Assembly: GCF_012275515.1 (NCBI RefSeq)
Contig: NZ_JAAZQL010000007.1
Span: 186,001 to 250,000 of the forward strand
Direction of reading: 5' to 3'
Length of the DNA stretch: 64,000 nucleotides
Source of the DNA: Novosphingobium sp. SG707
GTDB taxonomy: Bacteria; Pseudomonadota; Alphaproteobacteria; Sphingomonadales; Sphingomonadaceae
Position 1 is the stretch's first letter, and each line of letters begins with the position of its first letter. Position numbers and translations under genes: made by a program. Below, piece by piece: positions 33,413 to 41,651 of the stretch. Below the pieces are notes generated by a model that was not told the origin of the DNA, ran no database searches, and saw only the letters and a list, made by a program, of their open reading frames with translations.

Positions 33413-34713
33413 GCCCCGAACTGATTGGCGGGATCGGCATTGCCTTGCTGCTGGCCATGCTGGCGGGGGGCATTCCCATCGGCATCGGGCTGATGCTGGC
33501 GGGGATCGGCGGCATGGCGGTGATGATTTCGCCCGAGGCCGCGCTCATCAAGGCCGGGGTCGTTTCCTATGAGGTGATCTCGAAATACGAACTGGGCGTG
33601 CTGCCGCTGTTTTTGCTGATGGCGCATATCTGTTTCGCCGCCGGGGCCAGCCGCGATTTCTTTGCCGTAGCGGCGCGCTTTGTCGGCCATCGGCGGGGCG
33701 GGCTGGCTTTGGCCTCGATCGGCGGCTGCGCGGGGTTTGGCGCGATTTCCGGCTCGTCGCTGGCCACAGTCGCGACGATTTCCTCGGTCGCCCTGCCCGA
33801 AATGCGCAAGGCGGGGTATAATCCCGGCTTTGCCGCAGGCGCTTTGGCCGCCGGGGGCACGCTGGGTTCGCTGGTCCCGCCCTCGGGCGCGCTGATCGTG
33901 TTTGGCATCATCGCCGAACAATCCATCGGCAAACTCTTCGCCGCCTCGCTCGTTCCCGTGGCGACGCAGGCGATCTCCTATCTCGTCACCATCATCATCC
34001 TTTGCACGATCAACCCCGCCCTTGGTCCGGCCAGCACGCGCGCCACATGGGGCGAGCGCCTGCGCGCGCTGGGCAAGATCGCCGATATCGTGACGATGAT
34101 CACCTTCGTTATCGGCGGGCTGATGATCGGCTGGTTCACGCCGACCGAGGCCGCCTCGGTGGGCGTCGTCGCCTCGCTGGCCGTGCTGGCGCTGCGCGGG
34201 GGCTTTACGCTTGCCGCGCTGAAACAGGCCGCCCATGCCACCTTGCGCACGGCGGGGATGATCTATGTCATCATCATCGGGGCGATGCTGTTCGCCACCT
34301 TCATCTCGATCACCGGCATCACCGAGGCCATGTCCGGCGCGGTCATCGGCCTTCATGCCAGCCCGGTTCTGGCCATCATCGTGATGACGCTGGTGCTGCT
34401 TCTGCTGGGCAGTTTCCTTGACGGTGTGGCGCTGATGCTGCTCACCACCCCGATCTTCCTGCCGATTGCCGAGGCGCTGGGCTACAGCCCGATCTGGTTC
34501 GGCATCTTCCTTGTCCGCACGATGGAACTGGGCTTTGTCCACCCGCCGCTGGGCCTCAACATCTATGTGCTTCAGGGCGTGGCCAAGGACCTCTCGCTGG
34601 GCACGATTTTTCGCGGGGTGATCCCCTTCCTCGTTGCCGATTTTCTGCATCTGGGCGCGATCATTGCCTTTCCGGCCATGGCGCTCTGGCTGCCCAAGAT
34701 GATGGGGGCCTGA
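33409..34713 (+). CDS. dctM: TRAP transporter large permease subunit (DctM type)
   Basis: The 434-residue membrane protein has about twelve hydrophobic stretches. It has the DctM signatures GGIPIGIGLMLAGIGG near the N-terminus, SGSSLATVATISSVALPEM near residue 115 and TPTEAASVGV in the middle, and ends with the usual HPPLGLNIYVLQGVAKD region. It forms the sodium-coupled channel of the TRAP system, working with the Q subunit and the binding protein. It overlaps dctQ by four bases and is followed after 4 nt by the P subunit. Confidence 0.92.
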   Translation: MSPELIGGIGIALLLAMLAGGIPIGIGLMLAGIGGMAVMISPEAALIKAGVVSYEVISKYELGVLPLFLLMAHICFAAGASRDFFAVAARFVGHRRGGLALASIGGCAGFGAISGSSLATVATISSVALPEMRKAGYNPGFAAGALAAGGTLGSLVPPSGALIVFGIIAEQSIGKLFAASLVPVATQAISYLVTIIILCTINPALGPASTRATWGERLRALGKIADIVTMITFVIGGLMIGWFTPTEAASVGVVASLAVLALRGGFTLAALKQAAHATLRTAGMIYVIIIGAMLFATFISITGITEAMSGAVIGLHASPVLAIIVMTLVLLLLGSFLDGVALMLLTTPIFLPIAEALGYSPIWFGIFLVRTMELGFVHPPLGLNIYVLQGVAKDLSLGTIFRGVIPFLVADFLHLGAIIAFPAMALWLPKMMGA

Positions 34714-34717
34714 TCCC

Positions 34718-35758
34718 ATGCGCAAAACTCTCACTCTGGGGCTTGTGGCCTTATTGACCGCCTGCTCCTCGCCCGCGCCCAAAGCCGAATATACGCTGAC
34801 CTATGCCAGCCCCTATCCACCCACGCATCCTTTCAGCAAGGCCGACATCACCTGGATGCATCAGGTGGAAAAGGACAGCGGCGGGCGCATCGCCTTCAAG
34901 CCCTATTGGTCGGGCGCGCTGATTTCCTCGGACATGAGCATCACCGAAATCCGCCACGGATTGGCTGACATCGGCCTCATCACGCCGATCTACACGCGCG
35001 GCGGGGTCCATCTGCAACGCGCGCAGGCGGGCTTTTACGGCGGCGTCAAAACCATGGAGGATCAGGTCAGCATCTATGACTGTCTGGCCGCGCGTTTCCC
35101 GCAATTGTCGAATGAATTGCCCGGTCTGCATGTGCTGGCGGTTCAGGGCGGCAATTTCCCCGGCATCATGACGCGCAACCGCCCGGTGCGCACATTGGCA
35201 GACCTCAAGGGCCTGCGCCTGCGCGCGCAGACCGACAGCATCGACGTGCTGCGCGCGCTGGGCACCGATCCGGTCAACATGCCGATGGCTGAGGTCTATT
35301 CCGCGCTGGCCAAGGGCGTCATCGACGGCGTGGTCGCGCCTGCCGACACGATCAAGAGCCTGCACTTCTCCGAGGTCGCGCATTATTTCACCACGCTGCG
35401 CCTCAGCCGTGGCGGATATCCGGCCCGCGCCATGTCCGACATCGCCTGGCGCCGTCTGCCGCCCGATCTGCAAAATGTGCTCAATGCCGCCAAGCCCAAG
35501 TGGGAGGCGCAATTGAACGCCAACAATGCCAAGGCGGAAAAGGCCGGGATCGCCTTTGCCAAGGATCACGGGGTGACGATCATCCCCCTGCCCGCCGCCG
35601 ACCAGACCCGTTTCGATGCGCTGTATAACCGCTTTGCCCTCGATCAGGCCCGCCGCCTTTCGGCCGTCGGCATCGATGGCGAGCCGGTGTTCCGCGCCGC
35701 CCAAGCCCTCATTGCCAGCGGCCAGACCCGCTGCACCAAGGATATGCCCCATGACTGA
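34718..35758 (+). CDS. dctP: TRAP transporter substrate-binding protein, lipoprotein (DctP type)
   Basis: The 346-residue protein has a lipobox LTAC with the modified cysteine at residue 16, so it is probably tethered to a membrane, unlike most free DctP proteins. The DctP fold is seen in LTYASPYPPTHPFSKADITW, the GALISSDMSITEIRHGLADIGLI segment and the LKGLRLRAQTDS hinge region; in this family an arginine in the latter part binds the substrate carboxylate. It selects an organic acid for the Q-M permease. The acid is unknown, but the downstream CoA-transferases imply that it becomes a CoA ester. The gene overlaps the following CoA-transferase by 8 nt. Confidence 0.9.
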   Translation: MRKTLTLGLVALLTACSSPAPKAEYTLTYASPYPPTHPFSKADITWMHQVEKDSGGRIAFKPYWSGALISSDMSITEIRHGLADIGLITPIYTRGGVHLQRAQAGFYGGVKTMEDQVSIYDCLAARFPQLSNELPGLHVLAVQGGNFPGIMTRNRPVRTLADLKGLRLRAQTDSIDVLRALGTDPVNMPMAEVYSALAKGVIDGVVAPADTIKSLHFSEVAHYFTTLRLSRGGYPARAMSDIAWRRLPPDLQNVLNAAKPKWEAQLNANNAKAEKAGIAFAKDHGVTIIPLPAADQTRFDALYNRFALDQARRLSAVGIDGEPVFRAAQALIASGQTRCTKDMPHD

Positions 35759-36989
35759 CCAGACCCGCCCTCTCGAAGGGCTGACCGTTCTTGATCTCAC
35801 CCGCGCGCTGGCGGGGCCTTATGCCACGCTGCTGCTGGCCGGGCTTGGGGCCAAGGTCATCAAGATCGAAGAGCCGGTGGGCGGCGACCTTGCCCGCGAA
35901 AACAGCCCCTATCTGGGCCGCGACGGCATCATGGTCGAGCGCGCGCATGAGGATGACATTTCCTTGTCTCACCTCACGCGGGCGCGGGGCAAATATGGCG
36001 TCTCGCTCAATCTGAAACGCCCCGAAGGCAAGAAGCTGTTCATGGATCTGGTGGCCAAGGCCGATATCGTGGTGGAGAATTTCACCGCGGGCACCGCCGA
36101 CCGGCTGGGCGTGGGCTATGAAGCCTGCGCGCAGGTCAACCCGCGCATTGTCTTCGCCTCGCTATCCGGCTTTGGCGCGAACGACCGTTCGGGCAAGGCG
36201 ATGGACGTCATCATCCAGGCATTGTCGGGCGCAATGTTCACCAGTGGCGAGCCGGGCCATCCGCCGGTGCGCATCGGCATTCCGATTGCCGATATGCTGG
36301 CGCCGGTCTTCACCGTCATCGGTATCCTTGCCGCCATTGAACAGCGCCACCGCACCGGCGTGGGCCAGCATGTGGACGTTTCCATGCTGGGCGCTTTGAC
36401 TTCTTTCGTCGCCATCGAAAACTGGTCCGCCATGGCCGCCGCCGGGATGCCCGCGCGTACGGGCCTGACGGTTCAGCGGCTCTCGCCCTTTGGCGTGTTT
36501 GAATGCGCCGATGGCTATGTGGCCGTGGTCGCGGTGCATGAGCCCCTTGCCCGGGGCCTGTTCGACGCGATGGGCCAGCGCGAGCTTGGCGATGACCCGC
36601 GCTTTGCCAACCGCGACGCGCGCGTGGCCAATGCCGAGGTGCTGGAAGCCACGATCAATGCGTGGAGCCGACAGTTGCCCGTGGCGCAGGTCTGCCGCCT
36701 GCTGGAGGAACGCGGCGTTCCAGTCGCCCCGGTGCGCCATCCCGAAGACGCTCTGGTCGACCCGCGCGTGGTCGAGCGCCACGAGACGATGGCTGTCGAA
36801 CATCCCACCTATGGCTCGAACGTGGATCTGCGCACGGCGGGCATCCCGATCGAGTTCTCCGCCGCCAGCACCGGTTTCGACGATGCGCTGCCGGTCTATA
36901 TCGGCCAGCATAATGAGGATGTTTACGCGCAATATCTCGGCCTCTCGCCCGACGATGTGGCGCGGCTGAAAAGCGAAGGCGTCATCTAA
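35751..36989 (+). CDS. CaiB/BaiF (family III) CoA-transferase 1
   Basis: The 412-residue protein starts at ATG 35751 within the end of dctP. It shows the family III pattern: LTVLDLTRALAGPYATLLLAGLGAKVIKIEEP, then ADIVVENFTAGTADRLG, and the likely catalytic Asp152 in GKAMDVIIQALSG, which forms the aspartyl-CoA anhydride. It keeps the GVGQHVDVSMLGA segment. These enzymes move CoA between carboxylic acids without ATP. It would activate the acid brought in by the TRAP system, or exchange CoA with a product acid. It overlaps the next gene by one base (TAATG). Confidence 0.9.
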   Translation: MTDQTRPLEGLTVLDLTRALAGPYATLLLAGLGAKVIKIEEPVGGDLARENSPYLGRDGIMVERAHEDDISLSHLTRARGKYGVSLNLKRPEGKKLFMDLVAKADIVVENFTAGTADRLGVGYEACAQVNPRIVFASLSGFGANDRSGKAMDVIIQALSGAMFTSGEPGHPPVRIGIPIADMLAPVFTVIGILAAIEQRHRTGVGQHVDVSMLGALTSFVAIENWSAMAAAGMPARTGLTVQRLSPFGVFECADGYVAVVAVHEPLARGLFDAMGQRELGDDPRFANRDARVANAEVLEATINAWSRQLPVAQVCRLLEERGVPVAPVRHPEDALVDPRVVERHETMAVEHPTYGSNVDLRTAGIPIEFSAASTGFDDALPVYIGQHNEDVYAQYLGLSPDDVARLKSEGVI

Positions 36990-39289
36990 TGCTTGCCTTC
37001 TTCCATCAGGTCTATGCCGATCCTTTGAGTGCCCCCACCCGCGCGCCGATCATCCGCACGCTGGGGTTCGATGCGCCGCGCGCCGCGCTGCTGGGCGCCG
37101 GGTTTCAGCCTGTGCGTCTGGTCGCCCCGCGCCTTGCCGCCACGCCCCGCGCCGATGCCGTGATGGGCCATGCGGCCATGGGCCATCGCGGCAAATGCCT
37201 GCTGGAAGTGCTGCTGTCATGGGATGACACGCCGCTGCTGATCACCGCCGCCGATGGCGAACAGCCGCAGATCTTTGCCGCCCTGCGCGAACTGGGGCGG
37301 CAAGGGGAAGCAGTGCCCCGGCACATGCATTTCCTCGATTTGCTGCACCTGCCGCGCGCTGCATCCATGGCCTATAATGAGGCGCGCATGGCGCAGATGG
37401 GCGACTGGCTGGCGGATCTTGGCACGGCTCCGGCCGAGGATGCCCAACCGTTGCTCGCCCATCAGGCCCATCTGCTCGACGCGCTGGGCGAGGCGCGGCG
37501 GCGGGGCAGGATCAGCGGCACCGATGCGCTGGCCGTGATCGGCGCCTCGGCTATTCTCCACCCGGCGGATTACAACCCCGCGCTCGAAGAATTGCTGGTG
37601 GAACTGGTAGCGGCGCCAGAGATCCCCGGCAAACGCCTGTTCATCACCGGCACCCCGCATGAGGGCGTTGAACTCTATCAGGCCATCGAGGCGGAAGGCT
37701 GGCTCATCGTGGGCGAGGATCAGGCATGGGGCCAAAGTTTCGCCCATGCCCCCTGCCCGCCGCGCATTGACATGGCGGGGGCAAAACGGATCGCCTCGGC
37801 GGCCACGGCCTGCGGCGCGGACGCTGTGCTGCACCTGTCCATCGGCGGCGATGAGGCCGCGCCGTGGCAGGAGGCCGCGGTCCGCCGTGCCCTGCCCGAT
37901 ATGGCCTTTACTGCGCTGCGCTGCGATGCCTTGCCCGACGCGCGTTTCCTGCGGGCTTTGCGTGGGCAAGCCGAACCGCTCCGCGCGCCCAAACCGCCCC
38001 GCCCCGCGCCGCCCAAAGGTGAAAAGCGCAGCCGTAAATCCCTTGAATCCGTCGCCAGTTTCAACGCCTATCAGCGCGAATGGTTTGCCGACCTGCGCGC
38101 CAAGGTCGCGGCGGGCAGCCCCTTTGCCATGGCCAATGCCAATGCCCCGCAGGAAATCCTGCGTGCGCTCGACATACCCTTTGTCGTCAACCAATGGTGG
38201 GCCTCGATCGTGGCGGCCAAACAGCAATCGCGCCGATACCAGGCCCTGCTGCGCGACCACCACTACCCCGCCAATGTCGAGGCCTATTCCGCGCAGGGCA
38301 TCGCCGCCGCCTTTGATGATGACGCTGAAAACGCGCCTTGGGGCGGGTTGCCCCGGCCCGATTTCGTCCATGCCGTCGCCACCAGCGATCCTACCGCGCG
38401 CATCTTTGCCGAATGGGCGCAGGTTACGGGCGCGGCTCCCTTCGTCTATGAAAAGAGCAATGATCCGCGCATGGATCTCTATGGCGACTGGTGGGCGCGC
38501 CTGCCCGACCATTGGGAGGAAGCGCTCGAATCCGAACGCATCGACCTGATGACGGCCGAACTGCGCGAGGTGATCGCCGGGATCGAAGCCAAAACCGGCC
38601 GCCGATTTGACGAGGCCCGTTTCCGCGCCGTGATGGATCTGGTCAATGAACAGGAGGATTATTACCGCAAGACCCGCGATCTGATCGCGCGGACCGTGCC
38701 CGCCCCCATCGGCATCGTCGATTCCATGCCCGCAACGATGGTGCCGCAATGGCATCGCGGCACCGAATGGGCGCGCGATGCGGCGCGGGCCTTTTATGAA
38801 GAGGTCAAGGCGCGGGTCGATGCCGGATTGGCCGCCTGCGAAGGCGAAAAGGTCCGCCTGATGTGGGTCGGGCGCGGATTATGGAGCGAGATGGGCTTCT
38901 ACCAGAAATGGGAGGAGAGCCATGGCGCGGTGTTCGTCTGGTCGATGTATCTGGCGCTGGCCGCCGATGGCTATATCCGCGATATTGAGGGCAAGGATGC
39001 TCTGCGCGCGCTGGCCTCGCGCTGCATCACCATGGGCGATGAGTTGCGCATGCCGACATGGGCCGGACCGTGGTATGTGCATGAGGCGCAGACCCATACG
39101 ATTGACGGCGTTGTGGCGCTGTCGGACGCCGATCCCTTCGTCGTGCGGGCGCTGCGCGAAGCGGGCTTTCCGGTGCTGGAGCTGACCGCCGACAATTTCA
39201 ACCGCGAGGGCGAGGATGGCGCGGCCATCGAGGCGGCGATCACCGACTTTATCGAGGGCGCGGCGGGCCAAAGGGCGGCGCAAAGATGA
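36989..39289 (+). CDS. Tandem HgdB/BcrB-like 2-hydroxyacyl-CoA dehydratase-fold protein, cluster ligands mostly lost
   Basis: The 766-residue protein appears to be two copies of the 2-hydroxyglutaryl-CoA dehydratase/benzoyl-CoA reductase subunit fold, at about 1-325 and 353-766, joined by a proline- and lysine-rich linker. Support includes MHFLDLLHLPRAASMAYNEAR and RLFITGTPHEGVELYQAIEAEG in the first half, and LDIPFVVNQWW, FAEWAQVTGAAPFVYE and GFPVLELTADNFNRE in the second. The only cysteines are 70, 256, 275, 312, 617 and 679. From my memory of the family, the usual cluster cysteines correspond to Cys70 but otherwise to alanine or serine (AADGE near 87, EDQAWG near 243, TSDP near 466). Family members are normally oxygen-sensitive and need an ATPase activator; none is seen here. 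The reaction is unknown. Confidence 0.72.
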   Translation: MLAFFHQVYADPLSAPTRAPIIRTLGFDAPRAALLGAGFQPVRLVAPRLAATPRADAVMGHAAMGHRGKCLLEVLLSWDDTPLLITAADGEQPQIFAALRELGRQGEAVPRHMHFLDLLHLPRAASMAYNEARMAQMGDWLADLGTAPAEDAQPLLAHQAHLLDALGEARRRGRISGTDALAVIGASAILHPADYNPALEELLVELVAAPEIPGKRLFITGTPHEGVELYQAIEAEGWLIVGEDQAWGQSFAHAPCPPRIDMAGAKRIASAATACGADAVLHLSIGGDEAAPWQEAAVRRALPDMAFTALRCDALPDARFLRALRGQAEPLRAPKPPRPAPPKGEKRSRKSLESVASFNAYQREWFADLRAKVAAGSPFAMANANAPQEILRALDIPFVVNQWWASIVAAKQQSRRYQALLRDHHYPANVEAYSAQGIAAAFDDDAENAPWGGLPRPDFVHAVATSDPTARIFAEWAQVTGAAPFVYEKSNDPRMDLYGDWWARLPDHWEEALESERIDLMTAELREVIAGIEAKTGRRFDEARFRAVMDLVNEQEDYYRKTRDLIARTVPAPIGIVDSMPATMVPQWHRGTEWARDAARAFYEEVKARVDAGLAACEGEKVRLMWVGRGLWSEMGFYQKWEESHGAVFVWSMYLALAADGYIRDIEGKDALRALASRCITMGDELRMPTWAGPWYVHEAQTHTIDGVVALSDADPFVVRALREAGFPVLELTADNFNREGEDGAAIEAAITDFIEGAAGQRAAQR

Positions 39290-40461
39290 CTGCTTTAACC
39301 GGCCTCAAAGTGGTCGATTTCAGCCGCTTTCTGCCAGCCGCCTATGCGTCATGGGTGGCGGCCGACATGGGCGCGGATGTGGTGCGCATCGAACACCCGC
39401 GCGAACTGGCCAAGGCCGAGGCGATGTTCGGCAAGGATGAGGATGAGGCCGCCGCCCTGCGCCGCCGCGCCCGCCCCTCCTATACGCGCGGCAAGCGCAG
39501 CCTGAAGATCAACCCCGGCCATGAGGCGGCCCGCCCTGTGCTGGAAAAGCTGATCGCGCGGGCCGATGTGCTGATCGAAGATTACCGCCCCGGAGTGATG
39601 GAGGGCATGGGATATGGCGCGGGGCGGATGCTCGCGCTCAATCCAGGCCTTGTCTATCTCTCGGTCAGCTTTGCCGGACAAAGCGGGCCGCTGGCTGGCC
39701 GCGCGGGGCATGATCCGCTGGCGCTGGCGCTGGCGGGGGCTTTGTCGCGTATCAACGGCCTACCTACCCCTTCCCTGCCCGGTTTGCAGGTGGCCGATGT
39801 GCTGACCGGCGCGCAAGGGACGATTGCCATGCTGCTGGCCCTTACCGCGCGCGATCGCAGCGGGCGGGGCCAGCATGTGGATGTGGCGATGGCGGATTCG
39901 TGCCTGCCGCTGCTGGCGGTGTCAATGGGGCGCTATGACGATCCCGAAGCCGCGCCGCCGCCGGGCCAATGGCATCCGAAAGGCGGGGTCTGGGAATGCG
40001 CCGATGGGCAATTTCTGTGCACCACGGATATGGAGCCGGCCTATTGGCGGCGCTTTTGCGATTGCATCGGGCGGCCCGATTTCGCCGCCTTGCAGCACCG
40101 CGCCGATCAGCATCCGATGATGCAGACGCAAATCGCCGCGATAATGCGAACCCGCCCGCGCGACGAATGGGCCGCGCTTTTGGAACAATCCGATGCTCAA
40201 GCCATGCCGGTCTATTCGATGGCCGAGGCGCTTGCCCACCCCCACCACCGCACGCGCGGGCGGATCATCGAGGTGCCCCTGCCCGGACAAGAGCCGGTGA
40301 CGCAATTGAGCCTGCCCTTTGGCCTATCCGAGACGCGCAGCGTGCCGCCTCGCCCTGCGCGACACGCCGGGGCCGACAATCAGGCGATCCTGACAGAACT
40401 GGGCTTTGACCCGGCCATGATTGCCGCCAGCGGCGCGCTGGATGCAGGAGAGAGACAATGA
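39286..40461 (+). CDS. CaiB/BaiF (family III) CoA-transferase 2
   Basis: The 391-residue protein starts at ATG 39286, overlapping the preceding stop (ATGA). Family features are LKVVDFSRFLPAAYASWVAADMGADVVRIEHP, DVLIEDYRPGVMEGMGYG, the likely catalytic Asp143 in AGHDPLALALAG and GRGQHVDVAMAD. The N-terminal third has a short charged insertion (FGKDEDEAAALRRR). It is clearly different in sequence from its two neighbours of the same family, so the three are not recent duplicates. It may serve as a separate subunit or handle a different acid. Confidence 0.87.
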   Translation: MTALTGLKVVDFSRFLPAAYASWVAADMGADVVRIEHPRELAKAEAMFGKDEDEAAALRRRARPSYTRGKRSLKINPGHEAARPVLEKLIARADVLIEDYRPGVMEGMGYGAGRMLALNPGLVYLSVSFAGQSGPLAGRAGHDPLALALAGALSRINGLPTPSLPGLQVADVLTGAQGTIAMLLALTARDRSGRGQHVDVAMADSCLPLLAVSMGRYDDPEAAPPPGQWHPKGGVWECADGQFLCTTDMEPAYWRRFCDCIGRPDFAALQHRADQHPMMQTQIAAIMRTRPRDEWAALLEQSDAQAMPVYSMAEALAHPHHRTRGRIIEVPLPGQEPVTQLSLPFGLSETRSVPPRPARHAGADNQAILTELGFDPAMIAASGALDAGERQ

Positions 40462-41651
40462 TGCCGCTTTCGGGCATTCGCGTGCTGGATTTCACCCATG
40501 CCATCGCAGGGCCGACCGCGACCATGACGCTGGCGCAACTGGGCGCCGAGGTCATCAAAATCGAGCCGCCGAAAAAGGGCGACGATTTCCGGCACTATAC
40601 CGAACATGCAGGATTGCCGGGCATGTCGGTGCCGTTTGCCGCGGTCAATGCGGGCAAGCGCAGTCTGGCGTTGAACCTGAAGGACGCGCGCGGGGTGGCG
40701 ATTGCGCGCGATCTGGCGGCGCAGGTCGATGTGGTGGTGGAGAATTTCCGGCCCGGCGTGATGGCGCGATTGGGGCTGGGCTATGAGGCTTTGTCGGCGC
40801 TCAATCCGCGCCTGATCTGGCTCTCGCTTTCCGGCTTTGGGCAAAGCGGGCCCTTGCAGGATCGCGGCGCCTATGACCATATTGCGCAGGCCACATCGGG
40901 CATGGCGATGATGAATGCCACCGCCGATGGTCCCTTGAAAATCGGCATTCCGGTGGTGGACAGTTTCACCGGATACCTTGGCGCGACGGGCGTGCTGGCG
41001 GCGCTGCGGCGGCGAGACAGGACCGGCGCGGGCGAGAAGCTGGATGTGGCGATGCTGGATGCCGCGCTCAAGATCATGGGCGCCGCGGCCTCGGTCTGGG
41101 ATTATACCGGGGCCTCGCCCAAGGGGACGGGTAATCGCGGGTTTCGCCTTGTGGCGACGGCGGAATATTATGCCTGCGGCGATGGCTGGATTGCCCTTGG
41201 CGCCAATCATCAGCATCAGATCGAGGCGCTGTTCGCCGCCCTTGGCGCGGGCGAGATGATCCGCGATCCGCGCTTCGCCACCCATGCCGCGAGGGTGGAA
41301 AATTACGCCGCGCTCAAGGGCTGGCTGACGCAGGAAATGTTGAGATATTCGGCGCAGGAACTCGATGACCGGTTGACGCAGGCGGGCGTCCCCGCCGCGC
41401 GGATCGGCGAAATCGGCGACATTTTGAGCCACCCCCATATGGCGCAGCGCGGGCTGATTTCGCACGCGCAATTGCCGGGGCATGATCGGCCGCTGGCGGT
41501 GCTGGGTCTTGGCATGGGGCCGGATTTCTGCGCGCGCGGCGATGCGGGCGCCGTGCCGGTGCTGGGCGCGGATGGCGATGCGGTGCTGGGCGAGATGGGG
41601 ATGGATGGAGCCACGATTGCGGCCTTACGCGATGCAGGGGTGATCGGATGA
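40458..41651 (+). CDS. CaiB/BaiF (family III) CoA-transferase 3
   Basis: The 397-residue protein starts at ATG 40458 (the next codon is also ATG), overlapping the preceding stop. It is the most standard of the three transferases: IRVLDFTHAIAGPTATMTLAQLGAEVIKIEPP, the SVPFAAVNAGKRSLALNLK segment, DVVVENFRPGVMARLGLGYE and catalytic Asp140 in RGAYDHIAQATSG. The substrate cannot be inferred beyond a carboxylic acid. It overlaps the CapA gene start by four bases, keeping the operon continuous. Confidence 0.92.
   Translation: MMPLSGIRVLDFTHAIAGPTATMTLAQLGAEVIKIEPPKKGDDFRHYTEHAGLPGMSVPFAAVNAGKRSLALNLKDARGVAIARDLAAQVDVVVENFRPGVMARLGLGYEALSALNPRLIWLSLSGFGQSGPLQDRGAYDHIAQATSGMAMMNATADGPLKIGIPVVDSFTGYLGATGVLAALRRRDRTGAGEKLDVAMLDAALKIMGAAASVWDYTGASPKGTGNRGFRLVATAEYYACGDGWIALGANHQHQIEALFAALGAGEMIRDPRFATHAARVENYAALKGWLTQEMLRYSAQELDDRLTQAGVPAARIGEIGDILSHPHMAQRGLISHAQLPGHDRPLAVLGLGMGPDFCARGDAGAVPVLGADGDAVLGEMGMDGATIAALRDAGVIG

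Noticed and set aside
33379..34782. A 467-codon minus-strand open frame opposite dctM
   Set aside because: Its translation is an arginine/glutamine/histidine-rich shadow of a membrane protein gene; dctM motifs are clear on the plus strand.
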